The translations under genes and the position numbers were made by a program. The notes beneath the pieces were generated by a model that saw only the letters and a program-made list of their open reading frames with translations, made no database searches and had not been told where the DNA came from. Below are positions 32,011 to 43,886 of a stretch of DNA of 64,000 nucleotides, in pieces. Origin of the DNA: Eulemur rufifrons (lineage: Eukaryota; Chordata; Mammalia; Primates; Lemuridae); assembly GCF_041146395.1 (NCBI RefSeq), contig NC_090995.1, forward strand, positions 14,945,501-15,009,500, read 5' to 3'. Position 1 is the first letter of the stretch. Every line of letters begins with the position of its first letter.

Positions 32011-33325
32011 TAAACTGAAATTAATCAGAAAAGTCTAGGACCAATAAATGCCTTTGACAATTTAGCATATTATGAAATTCCATACGATTGCCTCGCTCAT
32101 CCTGAATATTTCAACGTCTATATGAGATCCTTTACTAGCTTAGAACCATTTTCTTAAACGCTAAAAACACGGTTAAAATCAACTATAAGGTGATGAGGTA
32201 CACACGGTCACAAATCAAAAAGGCACGTTAAGATTTTACTTCCAGAAGGAAGGCTTAGCACAGCTCAGTGGGGTACATATGGATCTACTGAAAACATTTG
32301 ACAATTTGAACACATTTTTTTGTGTTTCATTTCATCTAGCCTAGAATTTTCCTAGATCTGGCTCTGATTAAAGAAGGCATGGAGAGGGGCATCTGGAGAG
32401 TCCGATTCGAAAATTAAAAACATAATTCTCTTTCTCCACTAAGTCAGTTTTCAGTGTTAGATGAAATAAGGTTCTAATTATGAGCATGAGGAGAATCCAG
32501 TCTGTAACTACATTGCAAATTTTTCTATTCTTTTTCGATACAAATTCCTCTGTTCTCGTAGACAAAAGCATGGTCTTCTCCCGTTGTTTCCTATCTCGAT
32601 TTTATTTGCCAGGCTTGCCACGTTGCATAACGATTCCAGAAGCTACATGAATGTCATCAAATTAGTCCACAGAGAAATGGAACCAATTATGTGTTTTGTC
32701 TTCTTGTTCCTTCCTTCACTGAAGGACAGAAAACATCCTCATTCACAATTCCATGCCTTATTTTCTTGAAACTTCCCCTTTCTCCACCACTCACGGCTTC
32801 CACCTGTTCCCCTAGACTCAAAGTATATCAGAATTTGACTGAAAATCACCTCCATCTTCAGAGATGCATTTGTGTCTACCAGACGGTAAAGAAACAAACA
32901 TTCATTGATGAGAGTTGGACTCTAAACATGTTGAACAGACGTCCATGGTTCCCTCCGCCCCAGGCTTTGAGGGCAGGTCCAGGGAAGAGGGAGAAGTTTG
33001 CAGAATGCAAGCTCGCAAGGAGGGTGAAGAAAGAATCCTTAACATTAATTTCAAGAGGGAGAAAGAAAAGTTCATTTCTGGCATTTGATATTTTTATATA
33101 ATCTGAGTCCAGATGGTAAGTTACGGTAGTCTCGGTGCTAATTGCAAATATCACTTGGGGTATTCAGATATTCAATTTGCATTTTATAAAGCACCTCTCA
33201 AACTAAATGCGATGCTTATTAGTAATAGTACCTAAAATCTATTGGAATAATTTACACTTATTTCTACCAAATCGATGGAATTCAATATGCTCAATTAATG
33301 AGGATTATGATTCTTTTAAAAATAC
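32011..33325. other. single-copy noncoding DNA
   Basis: No repeat recognised. Overlapping frames on both strands at 32691-33154 (up to 136 codons) lack domains and oppose each other. A segment at about 32570-32700 (GCCACGTTGCATAACGATTC, ATCAAATTAGTCCAC) looks like unbroken single-copy sequence. Confidence 0.46.
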
Positions 33326-33818
33326 AATGTAAGATAGCAGCATTATTCACAATAGTCAGAAGCTGGAAACAACCCAAATGCCGATTGCTGGGTGAAAGGG
33401 TAAACAAACTGTGGCATTAACATACAATAGAGTATTATTCAGCCTTAAAATGAGATTCTGATCCACGCTACAACACGTATGAACCTTGACGCTAATTTGG
33501 CAAGTGAAATAGGCCACACACAAAGGAAAATATTATATGATTCCAGTTAGATGAGGTCCCTAGAGCAGTCAGACTCACAGAGATACAAAGTCGAACGGTG
33601 GCTGCCAGGAGCTAGGGAAGGAGAAACGCAGAGTTAGTGTTTAATGGATACAAAGTTTCAGTTGGGGAAGATGAAAAAGATCCGGAGACGGATGACAACA
33701 ATGGTTGCACAACAGTGTCATTGTACTTAATGTCCCTAAACCGTACTCTTAAAAATGGCTAAAATGGTAAATTTTAGCTTATGTATATTTTACCACCACA
33801 AAAAAAAAAAAAAAAAAA
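33326..33818 (+). mobile_element. L1 LINE (L1M type), 3' end
   Basis: ATTATTCACAATAGTCAGAA, CAACCCAAATGCCGATTGC, GAGTATTATTCAGCC, TATGATTCCAGTTAGATGAG, GTGGCTGCCAGGAGCTAGG and ATGTATATTTTACCACCAC followed by an A tail of 19. It starts near the end of ORF2 and includes the 3' UTR. 5'-truncated. Confidence 0.92.
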
Positions 33819-33919
33819 GAGTGTGTCTAATGATGACTAAAGCTTTGTATTTTGAAACCTACTGATTCTAGCAATAACAACCATAGAGGCAGGTTTCTCT
33901 TTTGCAAGGTAGATGACCT
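33819..33919. other. single-copy noncoding DNA
   Basis: Nothing recognised. Confidence 0.5.
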
Positions 33920-34035
33920 ACATGATCTTTGTTTCACAGATGGTGGGAATGAGATACAGGATCGTAACCTCCCTAAAGCCTCAGAAGACATCAGTGTCGA
34001 GATTCGAACACAGATCTTTGATCCTTGTTTTCTTC
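33920..34035 (-). mobile_element. MIR SINE
   Basis: TTTGTTTCACAGATGGTGGG, AATGAGATACAGGATCGTAA and GAGATTCGAACACAGATCTT follow the reverse-complement MIR, ending in the B-box-like GATTCGAACCCAGA part. Confidence 0.65.
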
Positions 34036-35129
34036 CCAGGATAAGAAAATAGGCTCATAACCAAAAAATGTGGGACTCATCTTTTGTAAATTCAAGTTGG
34101 CCCTCTGTGTTTTCCGGACTTTTCCTTCATGGCACGACCTCTAATGATCAATTCCTTACACTTCACACAGTAACGCAAAGGCAAGGTAGGCGCGGCCCCT
34201 TCCAACCTCCTCCCACCCTCAGTCCAGTGTCTGGAAAACTCACTCAGATCTACACTCTCAGACTCCAGCGTTAGTCTGGCTCCTTCCTCGTCTCCCATCC
34301 AACCCTGCCCAAATTGCTCAAGCCAGATGCCGCAGGTTTTCTTCTGCTTATGCTAATCTAATAAATTAAACACAGTTTAATCATGAATGAATAATGATAG
34401 AACAATATGGTTTTCACTTCCAGAAAGAATTTTTTTTTCTACAGTTTTCTCAATACTTTGATCTATAGAATCAGTTAATTTGGGAATTCTTCGTGTTAAA
34501 CCAATCCTTTCCTTTCAAGCTGAATTGTTTTGAGCGTAAGAAACATTTGGTACCACGGCTCAGACAGGCGACTTATGACTGTACCAACCTGAGGCCCAAA
34601 GTCAACTTTACACACTGATCTCTTCCTTGGTCTTTACTGATCTACTGTGTCATTCAATATCATTACTGAGAACCCATAATGACAAAGGAGACCTATGCCT
34701 CCTTGTCAAATGAAAGCTATTCTGCCTTCTAGAAACTTACAGTTCTAAAAGACAGCATAGATTCATTAGAAATAAAACCTGAAATATCCACAAGAAGGAT
34801 GCAGATAGCATGTTACCAGTTATCAGAAAGGAAATAGATAATTTGTATATTATAAATCCAGTAAGACTCAGATATATTGTCCTATGACCTCAAAATGATT
34901 TTGTGTTTCATCTGAAGTACTTTATCTCAAAAATACGTCTGAAAAATAAAATTTTTAAATTTGTAAATATATGTATATATTCATTGCTTAAGGATATATT
35001 GAAAATTCGTGAAGAATATATTTTATTTCATTTTATTTTCATAGTGCCAGATGGTATTTAAATAAAACATTTAAGAGAAAAATTATATATATATATATAC
35101 ATGTTAAACTAAAACAGTAAACAAAGCAA
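34036..35129. other. single-copy DNA, AT-rich to the right
   Basis: No repeat recognised in 34036-34900. From about 34900 the text is very AT-rich, with a TA run (ATATATATATATATAC) at about 35085-35100, and may be the eroded 3' UTR of the minus-strand L1 that follows. Confidence 0.45.
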
Positions 35130-35850
35130 CAACTTTCCTAATGTGTAGCTTTGCTTCCACTTTTTCAATGAATAAAGAAGGATATGGGTATACTTAAGTG
35201 TGTGTATATGTACATACGTATCTGAATATATTATTAAGCACACAAGCGGATATCTATTGTGCATAGTATTCTGAAGCTTATTTTGTTTAATTTAACGATA
35301 CAGCTTAGAGATCATTTTTATTGGAACATATAAGCAACACCATTTTTTAAGGTCCGCATAGTATTCATTGTGTGAATCTGCCATGATTTGTACAATCACG
35401 AACATTTAACTTGTTTTTAGTCCCTTTCTATATTTCAATTAATGCTGTAATAAATATCCCTATATATACATCTTTCTGTAGTAATGTGGTTCTTCCTTCT
35501 AGAAGAATATCTAAAATATCTGTAGGCTATTAAATTTCTAAAAATAGAATTACTGGATGAAAGGAAATGTATATTCAAGGGTATATTTCAGGTATTGCTA
35601 CGTTGCTCCAAAGAGGTTGTGCGGATTTATATTCTAACAGTAGATGAGCATACAGTTGCCCCACACACTAGATCATCTTTTTTCTCCTCAAATTTATGAT
35701 CTTGCCCAACGTATGGATGTAATATGGTATCTCATTGATGGTTTATTTTGCATTTCTTTAGTCAGAAGAAACACGGAGCATCTTTTTATATGCCAATAAA
35801 CCACTTAAAATTCCTTCTCTGTGAACTACTTCAACAAATCTTCCAGTACG
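35130..35850 (-). mobile_element. old L1 LINE fragment, minus strand
   Basis: GGAACATATAAGCAACACC, GCATAGTATTCATTGTGTG, ATTAATGCTGTAATAAATAT, AGAATTACTGGATGAAAGGA, CCAAAGAGGTTGTGCGGATT and ATCTCATTGATGGTTTATTT are reverse-complement L1 ORF2 3' text; GCATAGTATTC is the inverse of the GAATACTATGC phrase seen in sense copies. Highly diverged. Confidence 0.8.
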
Positions 35851-36264
<414 letters not shown>

Positions 36265-36267
<3 letters not shown>

Positions 36268-38345
36268 AAAAAGAAACGTGTGGAATTTTGCATCTACATA
36301 TGCATCCATTATATGGCTGAAGTATGGGTCTGAGAGGACCAAAGAGAAAGGAGAGAATGGAGAAGAGAATTAAAGAAGTGGAGGATGAGGAAAATATGAG
36401 AGAGAAGGAAGAGGGCAGATTAAAAGTGACAAAAGATGGGGAGAGAGAAGGAGAGGTACATGGACAAGAAGAGAAGAAGGGAAGGAAGAGTATATCTATG
36501 TCTGAACTAATTCTGCCCCACTGGAACAGTGTTGCTAATAACATACAAAGTGATTTTGTGTATAGTTTTTCTGCTGTTTGCTTTGTCAGGTTCTAGGTAG
36601 AAATATTGGGATTTTAGTGTATACTCAGCAAACTTGTATCTTTTCTTCTGAAGTTAGCATCTGTAAGCTTATAGTTTTCCGGGATGTGTAACTGTTACCT
36701 CATTCTTATTTGGGGTGGAGTCTACTCATTTCTTGTAATCCATAAGTAGATACAATTTGGACCTCTCAAGGCAACACAGTATAATACTTTCCAACAGTTT
36801 CCTTTTATGTCCTTGTATGCAAAGCATTATGGATGGGGTCAAAGAAGAACTCGTCTTCTGTTGCACTCTGGCCAAGAACAAAGAGTGTGCTCGCGAAAGT
36901 CTAAGTGCGTTGCCGTAATCAGTGCATGATTATAATTAGTTTCAGAATGAAAATTTAGTCAGTTTTATGCAACTTACAAAGATCACCAAGTTTTATAAAA
37001 TTTTGAACATTTTCAATTGTTCATCCTTTGTTTGAAGGTTAATTTTTTTTCTGATTGCTGTATTTAGTGCTTCTGTTTTATAAAGTAGACAGAAGCATCA
37101 GCAGCAGGCGGTCCACACTCTATCCACCTGCGCTTTGCAAAAACCCACAGCGATTCCAAGAACACTGCATCTCCGAAAGAACAAAATTAACTGGTTGTTA
37201 GGCTGTAACTGCAAGACAGAAGATAATTAGTGGGCTTGAGAGAGAAAATTAAGTTAATAAATTAAAAAGAAAAATTTTATTTGGCAAAAAAGAAGTTCAA
37301 GAGTTTTGAAAGAATTCATCTTAGAGAAAACATCCAAGGAATTAAATTGTAAGCCGTTACTAAGCAAGTGCAACGGAATGTAACGATTGTTTTTTGTTGT
37401 TGTTATAAATTAAGTTGGTAAGAGTTAGGAAAGTATTAAGCCATTTGGAAGCCTCACTGAAATAACTGAGAATTCATGATTGTAATAAATATGACAACGA
37501 CAGGTGGTCTACCCAGTAAAACATTTTGTTTTTTCAGATTATCTTTTCAATATTTTGTAAGGAGAGTATTGTATCAGCTACCAAAGAATCAAAGAATCTG
37601 CTGGTAAGTTCATATATCAGCGTTTTAGTTGACTGCTCTGGCTCTTGGCTTTTTGTATTAACTTGAAATTCAAAGCTAAATGTTTTTCTTTTCCTTCTTT
37701 TCCAACCAACATCCTTTATTCTACTCCCAGCATCCTGAATACCACTGAAAAGTCAGGTAGCATTACTGCAGCCTAGGAACCCGTTATGTGTCAAATATGT
37801 GTTCTCACAAAATGAAATGAACAGAATGGGATTTCTATTAGAGTAGACGTTGGTATTTAGCATCATAACAGAATTGTATCACCATAATCAATTGAAATGA
37901 GAAAAGCACACAAAAAAGAAGTATTTCAAAGGCATTTTACGATTTATCTAAATACTTATCAGCATCTTTTTCCTTTACCAAAAAAAAAGGTACTACGTAT
38001 ATTTTCCTTAAATCAAGCTTTTCATGAATCATCTCATAAAAATAAATCATCTCCTTAACAAATAGATCATCTATTTTTTCATGAAAAGTTGTTTATTTAA
38101 GCTCTACTTTATTACAAAAATAATTTGAAATAGGCATGGTAGATGTCTCATCTCAAAGGAAACCCTGGTCTTGCTATTAACTTTTGAATTTCATAAAGAT
38201 TTAACCCACACAACGAATTTAGAAGGTGAGCATACATTTATCAAAAGATATTGGTTATTAAAATATTTGTTTGATTCACTCTTAGCGTGAGAGGGTAAAA
38301 CAATAGGAATGAAATTCAAGCTTTGATTTTTTTTGTTTTTGCGTC
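36265..38345. other. single-copy DNA with a purine-rich tract
   Basis: No gene or repeat recognised. A strongly asymmetric GA-rich tract lies at about 36345-36490 (nearly all purines on the plus strand) and gives a 90-codon lysine/glutamate-rich frame, which is a composition effect. The rest is AT-rich and anonymous. Confidence 0.48.
36345..36490 (+). repeat. polypurine (GA-rich) tract
   Basis: Long purine-biased run, for example GAGAAAGGAGAGAATGGAGA and GAAGAGAAGAAGGGAAGGAA. Such tracts can adopt triple-stranded DNA in negatively supercoiled templates. It is irregular rather than a clean microsatellite. Confidence 0.75.
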
Positions 38346-39107
38346 TGTCACTAAATAGCTATACGGCGTCAACTGAAGAAGTGAGGAGGTTTATAGATTT
38401 GGGAAGGAGAGCTTTATTTTTCATAAGGGGTGGCAGCCTGTAGGTAGCAACTAAGCCTGTAGGTAGCAAGTAAGCCTGTAGGTAGCAGCTACCTAGCCTG
38501 TAGGCAGCCTGTAGGTAGCAATTCTGATAGGCTAAGAAGCCAGAAGCACATACAGGGAACATGAATTTATGCTAAGCAGGGTGGCTGAATATACAAATTT
38601 AATAAGCTATGGGAGGAGTCATGCATATTTATGAAAGGAGAGACATTCGTGTGCAATTGAGCTTCGTGCTCCTTCATGGAATCCATGCTCAGAAAATGGC
38701 AGCTTGAGCATGACCCAAGAGTGGAGCTTTTGGCCCTCTGAGGTCAAAAAGTGAAGCAGAGGGCACAAAAATCCTCACTGTGCACACAGTGTAGACTGGT
38801 TAGAACCACTCCATGGTTGGTGGTCTCTTGCCAGGAAGAATGCTGGCCAGCCGTAGGGCCAAAATTGCAAAAAGGGAGCAGCATTAGGCGGTTGATCAAA
38901 ATCGGTGGTAGAGCAAGTCTTTTCAAAAGGCTGGTTCTGCTTAACCCTCAGGGAAGGAAGCCTAGTTAGTGGTGGTTAACCAGGGAGAAGGTAGCACAAG
39001 GCACGTCTGACTTCCAGTCCTGTCATAGCTGGGAATTCAGTTTTAAGGTTTCTCTGGTGTCTTCTTGGCCAAGAGGGGGTCATTCAGTTGGTTGTAAGGG
39101 GCTTAGG
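38346..39107 (-). mobile_element. probable endogenous retroviral LTR, class I type
   Basis: Read on the minus strand, this has the layout of a retroviral LTR. It contains a TATA-like CATAAATATGCAT (38621-38633), a 19-bp tandem repeat about 110 bases downstream, and an AATAAA polyadenylation signal (plus-strand TTTATT, 38413-38418). A short U5-like end near 38346 follows, and the U3 sequence lies to the right (up to about 39100). I recognise the style of text (class I mammalian LTR) but not the subfamily. No gag, pol or env sequence is visible nearby, so it is a solo LTR. An Alu interrupts or bounds its right end. Confidence 0.55.
38434..38520. repeat. 19-bp tandem repeat inside the LTR
   Basis: Unit AGCCTGTAGGTAGCAACTA at 38434-38452 and AGCCTGTAGGTAGCAAGTA at 38453-38471, then longer and shorter variants up to 38520 (five AGCCTGTAGG starts in all). 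It falls between the TATA-like box and the polyadenylation signal in the minus-strand reading, that is in the presumed R region. Confidence 0.92.
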
Positions 39108-39459
39108 ATTTTATTTATTTTTATTTATTTATTTTTTGGAGACAGAGTCTTGCTTTGATGCCCAGGCTAGAGTGAGTGCCGTGGCATCAGCCTCACTCAC
39201 AGCAACCTCAAACCCCCAGGCTTAAGCAATCCTACTACCTCAGCCTCCTGACTAGCTGGGACTACAGGCATGTGCCACCATGCCCGACTAATTTTTTTTC
39301 TATATATATTTTAGTTGGCCAGATAATTTCTTTCTATTTTTAGTAGAGACGGGGTCTCGCTCTTGTTCAGGCTGGTCTCAAACTCCTGACTTCGAGTGAT
39401 CCACCCGCCTCGGCCTCCTAGAGTGCTAGGATTACAGGTGTGAGCCACCGCGCCCGGCC
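39108..39459 (-). mobile_element. full-length strepsirrhine Alu
   Basis: Minus-strand Alu from 39459 (GGCCGGGCGCGGTGGCTCACAC) through both arms and the lemur linker (CAGATAATTTCTTTCTATTT on the plus strand) to a TTTATTTATTTTTATTTATT tail at the left. The tail has diverged into an (AAAT)n-type run. It lies at the right end of the probable LTR. Confidence 0.95.
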
Positions 39460-41569
39460 TATTTTTATTTCTTAATAAAGAAATAAAATCAGTTTACCCA
39501 TTCAGGGCTTCGGTTACATCATCTGTGAACTATAAAAGTTAGACAAATAATTGTTTCCCAAAATGAGTTTCATGCAAGGTTCTGTAGGAAAATGTTTGCT
39601 AAGTAGCCCTCCTTGAAAATACACACTCTACAGTAACACAATAATGATGCAGAAAAGTTCTTCAAGAAAGAGACCTGTAGAACATTAATTCCCTGCTCCC
39701 ACACTTGTTTGACCATAAAATTATCTTCAGAAAAAGGCTACAAGCATGCCAAAAATACTTCTTGATTATAGAAAAATGGACAAAAGAATTATCAGTCTGT
39801 TTTAGCTCTAAAATTTTATAATGTAGAAGCTATACAGCTGAAATAGCATTCTCCTGATTATTAACATTGTAATATAAAATATAACCTTAGGAATCAGCCA
39901 TAATTATGTACATAAAATCCAAATAATTTATATCAAAATTAATTGTAATCATGCACTTCTAGTTTTGATCATTCTAATTTGGAGGTTTTCAACATAAGGT
40001 GTCCGTACACTAGTTCAGCGGATGACTTGCGCGAAGACATAAACACATCTCTACTAAAAACATTATTTTTATAATCAAATGAATTTTAGTATTTTGTTTT
40101 TAAAGAAATAAAGAAATCGTTCATGTAGTATCAAAGTAAAACATTAAATTGTCTATTATAATAACAAAAGAATTTTTTTCCTAAAGAAATAGTCATCAAC
40201 CATTCAAAATATCAAATTCTCTCTTACTTGCTTTCCTATAGTTTGCCCTTTGTGAATATGTTGTTGGTCTATGAATCAAAAAAAATCCTATTAGACATTT
40301 CTACTACTGGTTCTTAATTACAGAGCACAGATTCCACTGAGAAGAGATCTCTGGGTGCTACGAGCTAATCAGATAATCTCAGAAAGTCCCTTCTGACTGC
40401 CACTTAACACTTAATCATGCGTTAACCATAAATTAAGCATTCGGTCCCTGCCAGCCTCAGAGGAGTTTGGAGGTGCAGGCTTGCTATTTACAATTTTGAC
40501 CTGTTACCAAGCTGTCCAGCCCACTCACAGAACACAAAATCTTAAATGGTTGATACTTAAACATAGGTTAATAGAAATTTAAATTAGTGTTTTGAACACT
40601 GGCTGATTTCTCTCTGTTTGTCTACAGCATTCTTCAATGATCCTAACCTTTCTTCCTTAATCTATCAGAAATCAGAACGACCCCCTACCCATGCCGTCTT
40701 CTTGTATCCTTGACTAGGATGAAACACTCAACCATGCTTAAGTGGTAATGGGCAAAGGAGTTTCCTAACGAGACCACTAAGAGTCAAACTCTTCATCCAC
40801 AGGTATCCTGGCTGGCTGCTGGGTCCTCTGAGAGCATCGCTCAGGGACTAATTAGCCTTCCACGCACAAATAAATAGCCTCTTACTTAAGATACTCAGGT
40901 AACCTGACTTTTATGATAGGTGCACGTTCCAATAAACCTCCTTACTCGGTGAATGAATCTTTACCTCTTGAATTGTACAAGAAACTCGTGTGTGCTTTTT
41001 TGTGTTGTGGCTAACAACAATTAATTGACAAAAGAGAATAGGAAACATATAACGAACATCAGAATCATTCAAATCGACGAAGTGACTTGTTTAGAGACAC
41101 CAAGCTCGGTTCTTACGCACTGCCTACTTTTATTCCAGTCTATTAACATACACCTCCTTCTTTCTCATCCCTTCGCTAACCTCATGATAATTATCTAACA
41201 ACTCACTTCAGTGTTATCGCATTTTTTCCTGAATGGTCCTTTCCTTTGCCCTCTCACCTTGCGTTGGGAACTTACTGCTTCCTGCCTGAAAAACAGCCAC
41301 GGAGGCTACGATTTTGTTCCTAAGACCAAGATTTCCCACCTCGGACTCAGATTACTTCTCACCTTGGCTCCTACCTTGGCAAGAAATCTGAAGTCGCCAG
41401 GTGAACAAGTTCAAGGTTTTACCTTTACAGACTTACCTACACTGACTGCGATTTTTTTCCTCTCTTCTATCGCTGAAGAAAAGCGGTTCCTCTGCTTGTT
41501 TATTGCTAATCCCTGTCTGTCTGGGCTGCGAGTCGCGTCCTCTGCAGACCCTCCAAGCGCTGTGCACCA
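39460..41569. other. single-copy noncoding DNA
   Basis: No repeat recognised. The stretch 40310-40520 (GCTACGAGCTAATCAGATAA, ACTTAATCATGCGTTAACC, ATAAATTAAGCATTC) and 40840-40870 (GGACTAATTAGCC) have homeodomain-like cores. The 156-codon plus frame at 41211-41681 ends in the Alu monomer and its right part is L2 text. Confidence 0.46.
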
Positions 41570-41676
41570 TCAGTCCCCCCCTCCTTTTTCTCCATTTCTT
41601 CCCCCTCTCGTTCTAATGGTCTTTTCTCCTTATCTTATAGACCCACTCAGTTCTCTCTCATCATTAAAAAGCCTTA
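41570..41676 (+). mobile_element. L2 LINE, 5' side of RT region (piece before the Alu monomer)
   Basis: CTCCTTTTTCTCCATTTCTT and following text to TCATTAAAAAGCC corresponds to L2 ORF2 sequence upstream of its reverse-transcriptase core. The match is moderate alone, but the text resumes after the monomer at 41840. Confidence 0.48.
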
Positions 41677-41825
41677 GCTAGCTGGGCACAGTGTCATGCA
41701 CCGATAGTCCCAGCTGCTTGGAAGCTTGGAGGCTGAGGCGGGAAGAGTGCTTAAGCCCAGGAGTTTGAATCCAGCCTGGGCAAGAGAGTGAGACCCCATC
41801 TCCAAAAAAAAAAAAAAAGATAAAT
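41677..41825 (+). mobile_element. Alu monomer (FLAM/FRAM-like) inserted in L2
   Basis: A single Alu-type arm: GCTGGGCACAGTGTCATGCA, AGTCCCAGCTGCTTGGAAGC, GGAGGCTGAGGCGGGAAGAG, CCAGCCTGGGCAAGAGAGTG, AGACCCCATCTCC and an A tail of about 15. The phrase AAAAAGC occurs on both sides (about 41666-41672 and 41837-41843) and could be a target-site duplication. Some positions fit the left arm and others the right arm, so I leave the type open. Its divergence suggests an early primate insertion. Confidence 0.75.
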
Positions 41826-41839
41826 AACAATAAAATAAA

Positions 41840-42060
41840 AAGCATTTCCTTATCCCAATCTCCTGACTTTCTTAGTTAAGACACTTAAGATGTTGTCTAT
41901 ACAAAACTCCACTTTCTTATTTCACATTTGTTTCCCAACCACTGGTATCTGGTTTCTGTACCTACCACCCCACCAAAACCCTGCTGGACAAGGTACTGGG
42001 AAAGGTCACCAACTGCTGCAAGGATTGGCTGAACACTCCTTCTATGTTCTATATCCTCTG
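41840..42060 (+). mobile_element. L2 LINE, ORF2 before the RT core (piece after the Alu monomer)
   Basis: GATGTTGTCTATACAAAACT, CCACCCCACCAAAACCCTGC and GTACTGGGAAAGGTCACCAA follow the L2 phrase for AGAGTTGTCTATACTCGC ... CACCACTCCACTGAAACTGC ... CAAGGTCACCAATGACC in order, which is the segment immediately 5' of the reverse-transcriptase active site seen inverted at 8.2 kb. Confidence 0.6.
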
Positions 42061-42129
42061 TTAACACGCTTGCATGGCTGTACTTTGCACACGCCCGTGA
42101 TCTTCCTTTGTTTTTACTATATATTTTAT

Positions 42130-42225
42130 TTGATTGTGAGTTGGGATTAATCTGAGTTATCTGTGTAGCTTCGGGGATTAGCATGATGTGGGTCACTTTC
42201 TAGATGCTCAATAACCACTTCTTTT
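42130..42225 (+). mobile_element. L2 LINE or MIR 3' end
   Basis: TTTGATTGTGAGTTGGGATT and GGTCACTTTCTAGATGCTCA / ATAACCAC resemble the sense tail (GATTGTGAGCTCCTTGAGGG ... AGTAGGTGCTCAATAAAT). If the same element as 41840-42060, about 2 kb of L2 between them has been lost. Confidence 0.45.
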
Positions 42226-42232
42226 ATTTAAA

Positions 42233-42335
42233 GTCAGGTTGATTGAGGTATCATTTACATAAAGCGAAATGAAATTTATATACAGTAAAACGCATGTAAT
42301 TTAACTGTACGATTCAATGAGTTTAATAGTTGCTT
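42233..42335. mobile_element. possible L1M 3' UTR fragment
   Basis: GTTGATTGAGGTATCATTTA, CATAAAGCGAAATGAAATTT and AACTGTACGATTCAATGAGT resemble a widespread L1M 3'-region phrase (GATTGAGGTATAATTCACAT ... TTTAAAGTGTACAATTCAG). I do not assign a strand. Confidence 0.45.
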
Positions 42336-43837
42336 CTTGATTAAATTAATTTTTCAGTCTTTTGTCATCTGTTATTTTTTAGATAATATTCTGTGCATCA
42401 GAGAATATGCCCTAAGCTCACACATAGCTTCTTACAAATTGCAGAGGCTCAATCGTTTTTTAATAAATGAACAAGCTCACCAAAATGGTTTCATATATCA
42501 CCTTATAGTTCATAAAGGGACAGAAATAATAAAACTTCTCTATCTGAAGTAAAAAAAAAAAAAAGAAAGAAAGTAGCAAGAGTATAGGATGCTGGCAACT
42601 CATCTTAAATACTCAAAAATAATATCCCAGAATTTAGAGCGGTCAAAAATGTTTTAAAATTAAAATTGAATTATTTGGCATTTATAATTGGTCGTAAGCT
42701 GCTGCAATATCAAAACATCACTTGTCTTCCAGTAACCACAAATTTAGAAACTATTCACAAGCAGACAATGACCCGTGCCACAAATCACCTGCAAAAACTT
42801 GGGCTGGGTTTTTGCCAATTGCCAGGCCAATTTATTACCCCACAAAGGTTGGTGGGCACCAGGTCAAGTAGAGGCTCTTCGTATGCAAGGCTGTTGCTCT
42901 AAAAAAGGCAGGCATAAAACAGTAAGGTAAGGTAGATCAAGGAAAGCTGGAGAGAAAAAAGAGAGTTCTCTAATGTTTCTTGGATTCGCACAAACTTCTA
43001 AGGACTCCAGTCCCACCTGACTAGTCAGAATTGGCACAGAGACTCATCCTGCAGATGGGTCAGGCCAGCGTCGTCTGAAAGGGAGGCAGAGACCGTAGCT
43101 GCCACGCAGGTGTTCGGGGCCGGGTCTGCCTCCAACAGAAGGTAGTCTTGGGCCGTGGTAGCCGAAGGAAAGAAACAAACGAGTGACATAAATCATCATT
43201 TTTCAGAGCGATACACGTGCCAATTTTCCATTCAAGATAAACGAACACTGGGAACCATTGTACTCTGGGGCTGATCCTCTTCAATTTGCAACCCAGGTTT
43301 GTTACGGTGGAAGTTTCGAGGACAAATGGGATAACATTTTGCCCTTATCTGGTGTGTTTCCACCTGGGACCAAAAGCTGAAGTAGCACATGCTGTCTATT
43401 TCTCCTGCCGTATCACCCAGTTCTCTCATTGCTGCAGAGTGATATCGTTCACCTGCACTGTTTATGGTTTGAGTGAAAACACATTTTTACTACCGCCTCT
43501 ATCTCTAAACACTCCATTGGTGTTTTGAAAAATATGTCATCTTAATAAAGTCACTGGAAACCAGAAATAATTCCACAATTCTGACCTTTAAATCCAAGTT
43601 ACTCTAGGATGAAAACTATACAGGATATTTGAATGGGTACAAGTAACAAGGAAAACTCACTTAAAACGAGCAATAGATACATCATCAAATATAAATATGC
43701 ATCTTGCAGCTTATTTTTAATAAAAAAAGTAAGTAATATATATTGTCAGCAACTAAATCTAAAAAAAGCAACTTTTAGGAAATGTTACAGACTCTTCCCC
43801 TAGGCTAAAATTTTTTTAAAAGAAGATAAATTGTGTA
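42336..43837. other. single-copy DNA, with a CpG-richer patch
   Basis: No repeat recognised beyond an A-run followed by GAAAGAAAG at about 42552-42573. The part at 43060-43170 is richer in GC and CpG (GTTCGGGGCCGGGTCTGCC), with overlapping frames on both strands and no recognised product. Confidence 0.46.
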
Positions 43838-43886
43838 CCCAGTATTTCACAGTGGGTAACACACAATAAATGCTAAATAAATGCAA
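43838..43886 (+). mobile_element. possible L2 or MIR 3' end
   Basis: CAGTATTTCACAGTGGGTAA then CACACAATAAATGCTAAATA resembles the sense tail CAGTGCCTGGCACACAGTAG / GTGCTCAATAAATG. Short. Confidence 0.4.

Noticed and set aside
38434..38520. Regular short repeats as a possible CRISPR array
   Set aside because: The copies are directly adjacent with no unique spacers, and the sequence is primate nuclear DNA.
41211..41681. 156-codon plus-strand open frame, the longest in the window
   Set aside because: Its right part is L2 text and it ends at the inserted Alu monomer. No domain, and the composition is pyrimidine-rich.
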